Position numbers and translations under genes: made by a program. This document shows positions 23,597 through 33,907 of a DNA stretch of 64,000 nt, one piece after another. This DNA comes from Pomphorhynchus laevis. Lineage: Eukaryota > Acanthocephala > Palaeacanthocephala > Echinorhynchida > Pomphorhynchidae. The number at the start of each line of letters is the position of its first letter. Positions within the stretch are counted from its first letter, which is position 1. The stretch spans positions 248,001 through 312,000 of the forward strand of contig WNNJ02000942.1 in the NCBI GenBank assembly GCA_012934845.2, given 5' to 3'. The notes beneath the pieces are model-generated. The model worked only from the letters and a program-made list of their open reading frames with translations. It was not told where the DNA came from and did not search any database.

Positions 23597-24436
23597 TTAA
23601 TCTAGCTTCCAATTAAAATTTAAAGCAATATATTTTAAATAATCTACTGGGGGCAGTGCATTATATTTTAAGAGCAGGTCCTTTACGGTATCAATTCTTG
23701 GGACGGGATCTTTGTATAAGGACAAAAATAATTTATTCTCAGTAATCGTTTGTTCATTCTTCAACTCGTTCAAAATGGGAATTATTGAAGTCTGTTTTAT
23801 GTTTATTAATGTATTGAGATGTCTGTAGTAACCCTCAAGCGAATTCGTTGTCCTCGGAATACCGTTTTCCGTGCGGAGTTTTACATTCCAAAAAGAAATA
23901 TGATTGTTGCCAGTTTCATTGTTTATGTATTGACGTACAAACCATTCGTAAAGATTCAAAACATCTAAAGATTTTTGTTCCACAATATATAGTCTTAATT
24001 CGTCAGCATGCAGTGAAACATCTTCTAAAGATACAAAGCTTAATGCCAAAATCATCTTGACTTGAAGTTTAATTGGTGCATTATTAATAAGTTCTGATGC
24101 GAATTTCAGATTCTGGACTTTTCTCCAAATAATTTGCCCCAAATGAAAGCAACAACCGTATAGTTGGGAATTTTTAAAATTATTTTTGATCGATTTATAA
24201 CTAGATTGCTCAAAATCGAGAATTATAGATTTAGCATTAGATCCCACATTTGGATTTTTCGACATTAACCATTCGAAAATAGAATTGTAAGACGTCTCAT
24301 TTTTATGTTTCATGAAACAAAACATCATCGGCAAAAACATATTCCTTATTCTGCACTGTATAGTAAAAATTTGAGAAAACGAAGTTGGTGCGCTTCGAAA
24401 TGTGCCATCACATATCAGAACATCTGAATATACCAA
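23597..24436 (-). CDS. MULE transposase catalytic domain
   Basis: 279 codons of a MULE-type DDE transposase. The first aspartate is in LICDGTFRSAP (D10), the second in IILDFEQSSYKS (D74), and the glutamate in TNSLEGYYRHLN (E201). The CCFHLGQ motif after the second aspartate is also typical. The frame as tabulated opens with a TTG codon, so it is the continuation of the frame at 24954-24442 rather than an independent gene. It stops 115 bp inside the left terminal repeat. The catalytic triad is intact and only one frameshift separates it from its DNA-binding half, so the insertion is young. Confidence 0.8.
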   Translation of the reverse strand: MVYSDVLICDGTFRSAPTSFSQIFTIQCRIRNMFLPMMFCFMKHKNETSYNSIFEWLMSKNPNVGSNAKSIILDFEQSSYKSIKNNFKNSQLYGCCFHLGQIIWRKVQNLKFASELINNAPIKLQVKMILALSFVSLEDVSLHADELRLYIVEQKSLDVLNLYEWFVRQYINNETGNNHISFWNVKLRTENGIPRTTNSLEGYYRHLNTLINIKQTSIIPILNELKNEQTITENKLFLSLYKDPVPRIDTVKDLLLKYNALPPVDYLKYIALNFNWKLD

Positions 24437-24441
24437 ATGTT

Positions 24442-24954
24442 TTAAATTTTCCTCTGTTTGAAGATTAAAACTCTGTTTATATCGTCCATCCCGCTATCAA
24501 AAAATAAAAACTGTTTATTCTCCGTTGTAAAAAACAGCTCTTCGGGGATGTCGTAATTTGGAACAATGGTGTAATTGTTTGCTTTTCTTGTCGCATTTAC
24601 CAACCTTTTCATATTTTTGAGATCAATTGGAACTTGGAGCTTTGAATTTTCTTTTAAAACGTTTAAGATCACGTTTCTGGCTGATTCTGTAGACTTCAAG
24701 GCTCGATCCTTAACCCCTCTCTGGATTAGAACTTTGTTAAATTTAATTTCCTCCATAATATGGTCATGGCAGGTACTTTCCTGGAAGACATTTTCCAAAT
24801 TTGTTTTCAAAAGAGACTTGCAGCCTCTCTTATTACACCTCCAAATCTTTTTTCCTGCAGTAGACTCTTTGAAATTATAAAAATATCCCTGGTAAGCAAT
24901 TTTTGGTTTACCTCTATTGCTTTTTATAATGCAGTCTGTTAAATCAATATTCAT
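24442..24954 (-). CDS. MULE N-terminal part with FLYWCH-like zinc finger
   Basis: I start at the ATG whose complement is 24952-24954 (MNIDLTDCII), because the upstream part of the open frame is only translated terminal repeat. It contains a FLYWCH-type DNA-binding finger: SNRGKPKIAYQGYFYNF, then WRCNKRGCKSLLKT, then CHDH about 20 residues on, with the spacing of two cysteines followed by the His pair. Such fingers often precede MULE transposase domains in animals. The frame ends at 24442; a one-base shift near 24465 restores TEENLKHL, leading directly into the transposase frame. So this was one protein of about 450 residues. Confidence 0.7.
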   Translation of the reverse strand: MNIDLTDCIIKSNRGKPKIAYQGYFYNFKESTAGKKIWRCNKRGCKSLLKTNLENVFQESTCHDHIMEEIKFNKVLIQRGVKDRALKSTESARNVILNVLKENSKLQVPIDLKNMKRLVNATRKANNYTIVPNYDIPEELFFTTENKQFLFFDSGMDDINRVLIFKQRKI

Positions 24955-25329
24955 ATTTAAGGGTAAATTTTTTTTAATTAAAATTTGGTTTGTATCGGTG
25001 AAAAACGTCCCTTTTTCACCTACGGTGAAAAATACTTCACCGTAGGTGAAAAGTGCACCCAGCCGTATCGGTGAAAAACGTCCCTTTTTCACCTACGGTG
25101 AAAAATACCTCACTTTTCACCGTAGGTGAAAAATACCCCCTTTTTCACTTTATCTAATTAAGTAGATAATTACTACTTTCATAGTAGTAATTAATTTTAA
25201 AAATAGTAATCTTTACAAATTGAAGGTAAACCTTTCCCATCAACGATGATTTAATTTAAAATAGGAAATGATTTCAATTAACTTCGCAAATAAAGTAAGA
25301 AAGTCTTTTATTTAATCTAGAATATACAA

Positions 25330-26195
25330 AATAAAATTGGGTGCAATCAATTTTTTGATAGGACACGAGTTGCTGATAGATGTAGATCTATTATCCTGGC
25401 TAATATAAGGGAATCTTTGAGAACGCTCAAGTACTTCTTAAGGAGGACGTCCAGTACGTGAGATTCATATTGTCACAGGTACCTACTTCATTCAATATAG
25501 ACATCGTCGAACATGTAAAACTTGTTTTGTTTCGACTAGGTAAGCGTGATGCATTTAGTAATAGACCACGTATACTAAAGGCCGTATTTAATTACCAATC
25601 GCAGAATTGATCCTTCGTAATTAATTCGTTCTAAAAGGATATAATGTCCGTATTTTGAAAGATCTTGATGTTTTGCAAAGAGAGAAACTGTCGCAAGCTA
25701 GGAAAGAACTCGCTTCTCGTGTTGCTCAATGTAAAATCAATCTGTGTGAAAAATTTTCAGATAGTGAAGCGACACGCTCGAATAAATTGGATCCCATTAG
25801 ATGTGTCGTCACTCGTGAGCATGAAGGGATGTAGCAATGTCCTATGGCATATCAGTATCTAGCTAACATAGGATCTGAACTGTCTAATACTGCTAGAGTT
25901 GTTATAGTTCCTTGTATTGGTGTGAATAAGGATCATGATATATTCTTTTGTAATGTCTGGAGTCTGTTACAGAAAGTTGATTAGCTAAAGTTAAGGATCG
26001 AGTTTATTAATCTAAGGATAGTTGGTATTACCGAATCTTGGCTTACTTGTGATGTATATGATGATATATCTATCACGGGCTATTCTTTGTTCCGTATTGA
26101 TAAGATAGGGGGTAGGGGTGGTGTTGCTCTTTTTGTGAGAAACGATATTAAGAAACGCCTAACTCAAATCTTGATAAAAGTTGTTGATTAAAGTT
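25330..26195 (+). pseudogene. 5' half of a LINE, type A copy 2
   Basis: Broken plus-strand readings: an ORF1 RNA-binding part (about 25350-25780; RSIILANIRESL, LFRLGKRDAFSNRPRI, then VRILKDLDVLQREKLSQARK) and the beginning of an endonuclease (25930-26160; VGITESWL, ITGYSLFRIDK, GGRGGVALFVRND). Related to the copy at 10.4-11.4 kb. Interrupted by stops and cut off at about 26195, where the type B LINE begins; its remainder is not seen nearby. Confidence 0.65.
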
Positions 26196-26283
26196 ACTTA
26201 CATTTGAGATTTTGAAAAAAAGTTTTAGATCTAAAGTAAATACACAAATTACAAGATCTAAAATACATACATTCTTACATATA

Positions 26284-26456
26284 CATCGACGACAACCATC
26301 GACGACAACCATCGACGACAACCATCGACGACAACCATCGACGACAACCATCGACGACAACCATCGACGACAACCATCGACGACAACCATCGACGACAAC
26401 CATCGACGACAACAATCGACGACAACCATCGACGACAACAATCGACGGCAACTATC
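26284..26456. repeat. 13-bp minisatellite (about 13 copies)
   Basis: Tandem repeat of CATCGACGACAAC, nearly perfect, the last copies carrying AACAATCGACG and GGCAACTATCG variants. A period of 13 cycles through all three frames, so both strands read open as 13-residue repeats; this is a frame artefact, not a protein. It lies directly upstream of the ATG of the LINE ORF1, so it is probably in the 5' untranslated region of that element. Confidence 0.9.
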
Positions 26457-26460
26457 GTTT

Positions 26461-27501
26461 ATGGGAGGACTTAAGAAAACAACTAAGACCGACACTAACT
26501 ATGGACAACTGCAAGTACAGTGCTCGATACACGATTGCAGCGTCTGGACAACAATCACCTGCGACAAGAATAAGGCTAAAGAGGACTTCGTATGTGGTTT
26601 TTGTATCAACAAACTAATATGCAACCTTTCCAATAAGCACATATCAACATCCAACACGTCAACTCAAACTACCCCCGTCGTTTCTAATGTCCTTTCTCAA
26701 CCCACCGACCCTGCCACCATATACACTTCCCATTCCATGTCATCTTCACTCCCTGACACCACACGTCCCGTCCTTCCCGTCTCGTTTCGGGAAGGACGAG
26801 ACGGGAAGGACGTCCTTCCCGTCTCGGGAATCACCTCCACCAACCTCCACTATCCTTCCACTCATAACCTTTCCTCACATCGCTTGCCACCCTCTTTATT
26901 ATCATTATCCTCTATGTCTCCCGTCGTCAAACCAAATCCCTCCAAATCATCAACTGACAGCTCTTCTATCGTGATCTCACCTACTCACGTCAGTCGTCCT
27001 CCTTTACGGAAGCGCTTTGCTTCTCGCGATCGTTGCGTCATTGTTACTAATATCACGCCTTCTAACTCTTTATCTCCACAAGCACGTCTGGACCACGATG
27101 TTTCCGCCTTCAGATCCATCCTCTCGTTTATTGTCCCTACGGATAAACCATCCTTTTTTAAGGACATTTCTCCTGTCGCATTCATCCGTCTAAACAAATC
27201 TTCTCAATCTAATCCTTCCCAGCCCCCTCTCCTAAAAATTGTTTTCAAGCATCGCTATCACGCGTCTTCTGTCCTCTCTCAACGATTCAAACTCATGTCA
27301 TCTTCAACCACTCGAATTTTCCCCGATCGCGCCTCTTCTGAAATCGCTCAAATCTCTTCAGCCCGCATCGAAAAACTCCGTCGCGAGGAAAACGGAGAAA
27401 CATCACTCTCCATCCGAAAAATAGACGGAAATTTTCAAGTTGTCCACACCCGTCCAAAAATTCGATGGCGCTCCATCTCTCCTATGTGTCTTCTCCACTA
27501 G
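26461..27501 (+). CDS. LINE type B ORF1 (PHD-like finger plus RNA-binding domain)
   Basis: The open frame extends upstream through the minisatellite, but I choose the ATG at 26461 (MGGLKKTTKTD), just after it. Near the N-terminus is a zinc-finger-like pattern resembling PHD fingers of CR1-type ORF1 proteins: CSIHDCSVWTTITCD, then FVCGFC. A long Ser/Pro/Thr-rich linker follows, then an RRM-like region (RDRCVIVTNI, VAFIRLNKS, PLLKIVFKHRYHA) and the terminal basic motif (RREENGETSLSIRKIDG). It is intact, 346 codons from this start, and overlaps the ORF2 start at 27465 by 37 bp in another frame. ORF1 proteins bind element RNA and chaperone reverse transcription. Confidence 0.75.
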   Translation: MGGLKKTTKTDTNYGQLQVQCSIHDCSVWTTITCDKNKAKEDFVCGFCINKLICNLSNKHISTSNTSTQTTPVVSNVLSQPTDPATIYTSHSMSSSLPDTTRPVLPVSFREGRDGKDVLPVSGITSTNLHYPSTHNLSSHRLPPSLLSLSSMSPVVKPNPSKSSTDSSSIVISPTHVSRPPLRKRFASRDRCVIVTNITPSNSLSPQARLDHDVSAFRSILSFIVPTDKPSFFKDISPVAFIRLNKSSQSNPSQPPLLKIVFKHRYHASSVLSQRFKLMSSSTTRIFPDRASSEIAQISSARIEKLRREENGETSLSIRKIDGNFQVVHTRPKIRWRSISPMCLLH

Positions 27502-29600
27502 ACTCTTTCGCCACAGCACACGGTTTCCGCCTCGGTCTCCTCAACACTAGATCTATTCTCAATAAATCCGATCTTATCCTCAACCTATTCACCAAGCAAT
27601 CCATCGATCTCTTCTGCCTCACCGAATCCTGGCACTCAGATTCCGACGACCTTTCCATTCGCCGTCTGCTCTCTGCCGGTTGCTCCCTAGTCGAATCCGG
27701 CCGCCCCCTCAGCTCATGTATTTTAAATCCTCTAATCATGGCGGCATCGTCGCATTCGCGCGTCACCCAGCGTCTCTTCGCAAAATCAATCCCCCTTTCA
27801 GTCCTTGCTCTTTTGAATTGCTCACTTGTCGTTATTCTAACCCGATCACTCTAGATCTCGCCATTGTATACCGTCCTGGTTCATCAGCTCCTACAGCCTT
27901 ATTTTTACCGAACTCGCTGACCTCCTTTCTCATTGTTCTTTGTCCTTAATCCCTTCACTCGTTCTAGGCGACTTCAATATCGGCCAAGATCGCCCCTCTT
28001 CCACAGATTTTATCCGCTTCATCAACATTCTATCCAACAACAATTACAAACTAATCTCCACTGCCCCCACACATATACTTGGTAAGGCACTCGACATCAT
28101 CTCTGTACCCAATCATTTTTTACTGCCTACACCTCACTGTCCATCTCTGATCCTGGTCTATCCGACCACTTTCTTATCACCCTTAATCTCACTCGCAACC
28201 ACACCCCTCCTCACACACCTACAATCCTACGTCGCCCTTGGAGAAATCTTGACCTCTCCCTTCTCCGCTCTGCCTTACTCAAATCGTCTCTATCATTACC
28301 CACAATAACATATTCATCTCCTCGCGATCTCGCCTTTCTTTTCGACTCTGAACTCACATCCACTCTCGATATTCTCTTGCCCTTCAAGTCTCACCCACAC
28401 CGTCGCTTGCACCGTGCCCCATGGTTTGAGATGGGGCACGGTGCAAGCGTTCCCCATGTCACACTTGCACCGTGCCATTCGACACGGTGCAAGCGTGACT
28501 CCTCCGCATTCGACATTGTCGACAACTCCGTCCTCCTTTCTCGCCTTCGTTATGATTACTGTTTTTCTTCGTCCTCCGTAGCATGGTTTGCCTCGTATCT
28601 ATCCGACCGTTCCTTTCGCGTCTGTTCTAATTCATCATCCTCCCCTCCCATCCCTATTTTTTGCGGGGTCCCATACGGTTCAGTCCTAGGTCCCCTGCTT
28701 TTCTCTCTTTTGCTTGGCGATCTTTGCTTTGCACATCGCATACAAGATATCGGCATTTCTGCCTCTAACTATCTTTCTTCTATCTACAAACGTCTCTTAG
28801 ATCTCCATCTCGTTCTAAACCCCGAAAAGTCTAAAATAATGTGGATCCTTCCCCGTAAACCAAACATATCTCCTCCCATTGTATCTTTTGCCTCATCGAT
28901 CATCCCTATAGTCCACAATCTCACTTTCTTAGGCTTCCATTTCGATGATCACCTTTCCCTTAAACCCTTAGTCCGTGACAAGGTCCGCTCGTCTAACTTA
29001 ATTCTCCGTGACATCCGCCGTATCCGCCCCCTTATCGACTTCCGTTCTTGTATGTCTCTTCTTTCATCGCTTATTTTCCCTAAAATCGATTACTGCCTTA
29101 GCCTTTTCGCCAATTCTCCAAAATCCATCATCCTACCCCTACAACGAATAATCAACACCGCCGTTCGAGTGCTCTTTCGTCTCCGTCGCTTCGACCACAT
29201 ATCCACATATCTTGCCCAACTCTCCTGGCCCACCATCCACATCCGCATCAAATTCCGCATTCTTCTCGTTACTTTTCGTCTCATCGCTGTCGGTTCCCCA
29301 TCGTTCATCAACCTTCCTTTCTTAGACGATACTCGCCCCACCTCGTTATCGTTTCGTTTCTGTCAAACCCTCTTCCTCCACGTTTCTAATTACTCCAACA
29401 ACTACGGTCTCCGATCCTTCCTCGTCGCCGCCCACTCGCCTGGAATCAACTCCCTCTCGACGTCCGCCGCGCTCCCTCCTTTATCACATTCAAACACCTC
29501 CTCCGTTCACACCTTCTCGACACCTGATTCACAGTCTTGTTTTGTTGTTTGTGGTCATGTAAGCGTGCGCTGGCACGCATTTGCCACGTTAAAATAAATC
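27465..29600 (+). pseudogene. LINE type B copy 1 ORF2 (endonuclease and RT, internally deleted)
   Basis: ORF2 starts MALHLSYVSS at 27465. Endonuclease motifs: LGLLNTRSILNKSDLI, FCLTESWHSD (27600-27640), then after frameshifts SNHGGIVAFARHP (27730), LVLGDFNIGQ (27960) and ALDIISVPNHF (28090). From about 28430 to 28500 the sequence jumps from PHRRLHRAPWFE to AFDIVDNSVLLSRLRYDY, so about 0.7 kb of the RT N-terminal half, present in the minus copy, is missing. The remaining RT (28500-29530) has GVPYGSVLGPLLFS but lacks the YADD segment, then KSKIMWILPRK and LGFHFDDHLSLKP. It ends at the family tail GCATTTGCCACGTTAAAAT (29577-29595). Dead copy. Confidence 0.75.
28405..28493. repeat. Double fold-back hairpin at the LINE deletion joint
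   Basis: GCTTGCACCGTGCCCCAT (28405-28422) is followed after 8 bases by its exact reverse complement (28431-28448). A second, shorter pair, CTTGCACCGTG (28464-28474) and CACGGTGCAAG (28483-28493), follows. The left arm is native LINE sequence (also at about 29737-29752); the other arms are extra. They sit exactly where 0.7 kb of ORF2 is missing, so they are filler from fold-back or template switching. Confidence 0.85.
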
Positions 29601-29602
29601 CT

Positions 29603-31743
29603 TTTTTAAATCCTCTCTATATTCTTACACAATAACATCATCCTCTCCTCACGATATTGCCTTTATTTTCGACTCTAAACTCACACATCCTCTCGAGATT
29701 ATCATGCCCTTCAAGCCTTACCCTCACCGTCGCTTGCACCGTGCCCCATGGTTTGAAATCCAAAACCTACTCTCAAAGCGTCGACTCCGCCATACTGAAT
29801 CGAGTATATCACAGCTCTCTCAGACGTAATATCCGCTCGCTCATTCAGCCTTTCCGTGATTCCTATCTTGCTCTTCGCCGGTCTAATTTCAACCTACTAC
29901 GTACCAAATACAACTCCTTCTGGCATCATAAAATCAACACTTCATTAAACTCCAAGTCTCTCTGGCATACTTTTAACTCGATCCTTTCTGCTCCTCTTCG
30001 TCTTGCAACATCGATCCTTATGATTATTAGTTATTTATTCAGACCAACGTATCCACGTTGCTCTCTCACAGCCCAATCTCCATCCTATCTTACTCTGCCC
30101 CGTCTAGCATCATCCTCCCGGAACTCTTTCATCTTCTCCCTGTCTCACCTACCGAAGTCTTATCTGTCCTCATGACCTTGCCCAGCAAAACCTCACCTGC
30201 TGATTCACTGCATCCCCCATACTTAAATTCATATGCTTATCGATATCCCAATTCTTCATCACCTTGTTTAACTCGTCCATCCGCAGCCGTAACTTCCTTT
30301 CACACTGAAAATCCGCAATCGTTCGTCCCCTCCTTAAGAAACAATCGCTCGACCCTAACTTCCTTCTAGCTATCGCAACATTTCACTACTCCCTACTCTT
30401 TCTAAGCTCTTAGAACGCCTCATCTAAATGCAGATCAACGATTATCTCTCCTCATCCAATTTGTACCCTCCTCTTCAAACCGCTTTTCGTTTTAATCACT
30501 CCACAGAAATCGCCTGCATGAAAGTTTACAACGACTTACTCATTTCCTTAAACAAGGCTTTATATAGTGTTCTAATCTTCCTCGACCTCTCCTCCACCTG
30601 CGACATTGTCGACCACTCCGTCCTCCTTTCTCGCCTTCGTTATGATTACTGTTTTTCTTCGTCCTCCGTAGCATGGTTTGCCTCGTATCTATCCAACCGT
30701 TCCTTTCGCGTCTGTTCTAATTCATCATCCTCTCCTTTCATTCCTATTTTTTGCGGGGTCCCAGAAGTTCAGTCCTAGGTCCCCCGCTTTTCTCTCTTCT
30801 GCTTGGCGATCTATCTCCGTTTATCAAACCTTAATGCTTTAACGTCATGCAATACGCCGATGACATCCTCATCTATGCTCATGCACGCGCACCTCGCATA
30901 CACGATATCAGTATTTCTGCCTCCAACTGTATTTCTTATATCTACAAACGTCTCTCCAATCTCCATCTCGTTCTGAACCCCAACAAGTCAAAAATAATGT
31001 GGATCCTCCCCCGTAAACCAAACATATCTCCTCCCACTGTATCGTTTGACTTATCGATCATCCCCATAGTACACAATCTCACTTTCTTAGGCTTCCATTT
31101 CGATGATCACCTTTCCCTTAAACCCTTCGTCCGTGACAAGGTCTGCTCGTCTAACTTAATTCTCCGTGACATCCGCCGTATCCGCCCCCTTATCGATTTC
31201 CGTTCTTGTCTGTTTCTTCTTTCGTCACTTCTCTTCCTTAAAATCGATTACTGCCCCAGCCTTTCAGCAAATTCTCCAAAATCCATCATCCTACCCTTTC
31301 AACGAATAATCAACTCCGCCGTTCGAGTACTCTTTTGTCTCCGTCACTTTAACTTCCAATCCACATATCTTGCCCAACTCTCATGGCCCACCATTCTCAT
31401 CCATATCAAACTCCGCCTTATTGTAACTTTTCGTCTGATCGCTGTCGGCTCCCCATCGTTTATCAACCTTCCTTTCTTAGACGACACTCGCCCCAGCTCG
31501 ATATCGCTGCGTTTCCGTCATGCCCTCTTACTCACGTTCCCAATTACGGTCTCCGATCCTTCCTCGTCGTCGCCCCACTCGCCTGGAATCAACTCCATCT
31601 CGACGTCCGCCGCGCTCTCTCCTTTATCACATTAAAACAACTCCTCCGTTCACACCTTCTCGACACGTGATTTACATTTTTGTTTTGTTGTGGTCATGTA
31701 AGAGTGCCAGCGCACGCATTTGTCACGTTAATTTTGCCACGTT
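29603..31743 (+). pseudogene. LINE type B copy 2 (5'-truncated, decayed ORF2)
   Basis: Follows copy 1 head to tail. Begins inside ORF2 (LPFKPYPHRRLHRAPWF-like, 29700-29755), with the RT in pieces: 30058-30369 (VLSVLMTLPSKTSPADSLHP), 30428-30778 (STEIACMKVYNDLLISLNKA, VIFLDLSSTCDIVDHSVLLS, FFCGVPEVQS with a one-base shift) and 30847-31635 (MQYADDILIYAHARA, the catalytic YADD; KSKIMWILPRKPN; FLGFHFDDHLSLKP). The C-terminus at 31540-31670 reads APLAWNQLHLDVRRA. Several frameshifts inactivate it. Its 3' end (TTTGTCACGTTAATTTTGCC) runs straight into 197-bp satellite sequence. Confidence 0.75.
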
Positions 31744-32185
31744 TTTTAGTAAAATAATTATTTCACTAATGTTTAAAAAATAAAAGTTGGATCTCAAATA
31801 CATGATTAACGAATTTTCGTGATTATTGAAATGTTTATACCACATTAAAAACACTTTTTAATCCATTATGAACTACTGCTTTATTGTAAAAGTAGTTGTT
31901 TTGATGACGAAATCAGTCAGCTATCAGAAATTCTAATGTTTAGTAAAATAATTATTTCACTCTCTCATGTCCAGTCAATAAAAATTAATCTAAAATTAAT
32001 GATTAACGAATTTTCGTGATTCTTAAAATGTCAATAATGGATTAAAAACACTTTTTAATTCATTATGAACAACCATTAATTTGTAAAATTAGTTGTTCTG
32101 ATGACGAAATCAGTCAGCTATTGAAAATTCTATTAATGTTTAGTAAACTAATTATTTCAATCTCTCCAGTTCAATTAAAAAATTT
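31744..32185. repeat. 197-bp satellite, first block
   Basis: About two units of the satellite found at 38.4-40.1 and 42.9-45.6 kb. Diagnostic words: GATTAACGAATTTTCGTGAT, CACTTTTTAATCCATTATGA, GATGACGAAATCAGTCAGCT, TTATTTCACTCTCTC. It begins within the tail of the type B LINE and ends in a minus-strand LINE fragment near 32190. Confidence 0.8.
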
Positions 32186-32199
32186 ATTATTAGTATACA

Positions 32200-32834
32200 A
32201 CAGCCGATGAGCAGTTGCTCGTTTGGCTGAATCTCAATGTAAAAAAAGTACAATGTCAGTAAAACAAAAAAATCCAAATCAGGTTCGACTTCTTAGACGA
32301 TATACTGTTCAACGCACGCCGAAATTCTCGGATATTAGGGCATTCAATTTCAGATGATGGGAGCCTGTTCCAACTGTTTATTGCTCGATCTCTGATATCC
32401 TGATAATTTCGATCGACTTTATTACGATGCTTGAGCGTTTGTCAATGTCCACGTAACTGCTCGGAGTTGCGTAGGCAAAACATGAAGTTGAGGGGATGAG
32501 TGGGCGATAAAATTGCCCTTTATACCAGCATAAGATTAGCTTTTACCAAACTTTCACAAACCGTGTGAACACCTAGGATTTCTAACTTGTGGTCAAACAA
32601 CAGTTCTTTGACAGCGGGAACAAGACGAGTAGCCGACTAGAGAATCGATTCGTAAGCCACGATGTTCTTGCGGAGATGTAGATACGCTGCGGGAGATGCG
32701 TATAGCATGCGAGATTTGATGAGGGCCTTGTATATTATTCTGAAGCTACATACCTCTAGTGATCTAAAATATCGTCTAATGATGCCAATAGTACGACAGC
32801 AATTGGCCGAAACTTTATTTACGTGAGCGCTCAT
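32200..32834 (-). pseudogene. LINE ORF2 C-terminal fragment
   Basis: Minus-strand reading: MSAHVNKVSANCCRTIGIIR, then YKALIKSRMLYASPAAYLHL (32834-32640), a thumb region typical of LINE RTs. Downstream in minus sense is a degraded C-terminus with WNRLPSSEIECPNIREFRRA (about 32385-32320). No catalytic part; a 5'-truncated insertion. Confidence 0.6.
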
Positions 32835-33157
32835 ATCGAGCGTATTAAGCGAAGATACCCTAAATCATCGATTTTATCTGTAGAAATGAAGGGGTATGAG
32901 AAGTTATAAGGCGAAAAAATGATAAGAAGACGGATTTGAACACGACAATAAATGGTAGGCCAATCGAGATAAACAAGATAGTGGAATGTATGATCAAAAC
33001 GACGAAGACGGAGGAGAATTTGGACGGCTGCGTTTATGATGCGTTGTAAAGGAAGAAGAGTGGATTTAGGTGAGTTGGAAAATAGACTAAGACAATAATC
33101 GAGTCTAGAAAAAAGCAGAGATGATATGAGAGTCATACAAGAAGGGAAATCGATCAA
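32831..33157 (-). pseudogene. Short LINE type B-related ORF2 fragment
   Basis: 108 codons related to the type B ORF2 thumb: MIDFPSCMTLISSLLFSRLD, NSPKSTLLPLQRIINAAVQI, LRRFDHTFHYLVYLDWPTIY. More diverged from the other three type B copies than they are from each other, so it is an older insertion or a sister family. Confidence 0.6.
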
Positions 33158-33179
33158 TCTACGAACTTGACGAAGTTCG

Positions 33180-33456
33180 TATTAATAAGACGACGTAATA
33201 AATTGTACAGACAATGTCGCTTAGACTCATCACTTCGATCGAAGTACAATGCATGTCGAAATCAGGGCTAGATCTCGTAAACGCATAATCTATGAACGTC
33301 GACTAATCAATTCAATAAATTCAAATCCAAAGTTATTTCGGCCATATATTCGTAGAAATAAATGTGTAAGACCTCTCATATCGTCTTTAACGTGTGATGA
33401 ACAGCTGGTTAATTCGCAGTCAGATATTTCGAAGACACAGATTCATTTTAGGCTTA
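33180..33456 (+). pseudogene. LINE type A copy 3, left part (split by insertion)
   Basis: Reads ARSRKRIIYERRLINSINSN, then PKLFRPYIRRNKCVRPLISS and DEQLVNSQSDISK: the linker between endonuclease and RT in jockey/CR1-like LINEs. It stops at the type B insertion at 33457 and resumes at 36728. The 7-bp word AGGCTTA flanks the insertion on both sides (33450-33456 and 36721-36727). Confidence 0.7.
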
Positions 33457-33907
33457 AAAAAGGATTTATTATAACGTGGCAAATGCGTGCCAGCGCATGC
33501 TTACATGACCACAACAAAACAAGACTGTGAATCAGGTGTCGAGAAGGTGTGAACGAAGGAGGTGTTTGAATGTGATAAAGGAGGGGCGCGGCGGTCGTCG
33601 AGAGGGAGTTGATTCCAGGCGAGTGAGGCGGTGACGAGGAAGGATCGAAGACCGTAGTTGTTGGAGTAATTAGGAACGTGGAGTAAGAGGGTATGACAAG
33701 AACGAAGCGATAGCGAGGTGGGTCGAGTATCGTCTAAGAAAGGAAGGTTGATGAACGATGGGGAGCCGACAGCGATGAGACGAAAGGTAACGAGAAGAAG
33801 GCGGAGTTTGATGAGGATGTGGATGTTGGGCCAGGATAGTTGGGCAAAATAGGTGGATGCGTGGTCGAAGCGACGGAGACGAAAGAGCACTCGAACGGCG
33901 GTGTTGA

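Larger units (their letters stand above)
23482..25140 (-). mobile_element. MULE-type DNA transposon with long terminal inverted repeats
   Basis: The left end 23482-23562 (GGGTGCACTTTTCACCTACG...) is the reverse complement, with few changes, of 24988-25060 at the right. Both ends hold repeated copies of the palindromic word TTCACCTACGGTGAA. A further 80 bp at 25061-25140 repeats the right end again, so the true boundary may be near 25140. Between them lie two minus-strand open frames encoding a FLYWCH-like finger and a MULE transposase, separated by one apparent frameshift near 24465. I found no convincing target-site duplication. Confidence 0.8.

Noticed and set aside
23848-24880. Plus-strand open frames over the MULE (for example 24575-24880)
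   Set aside because: They lie antisense to the transposase frames, which carry the conserved motifs.
26148-26495. Minus-strand 115-codon frame rich in VVVDGCRRWLSSM repeats
   Set aside because: It is the antisense translation of the 13-bp minisatellite.
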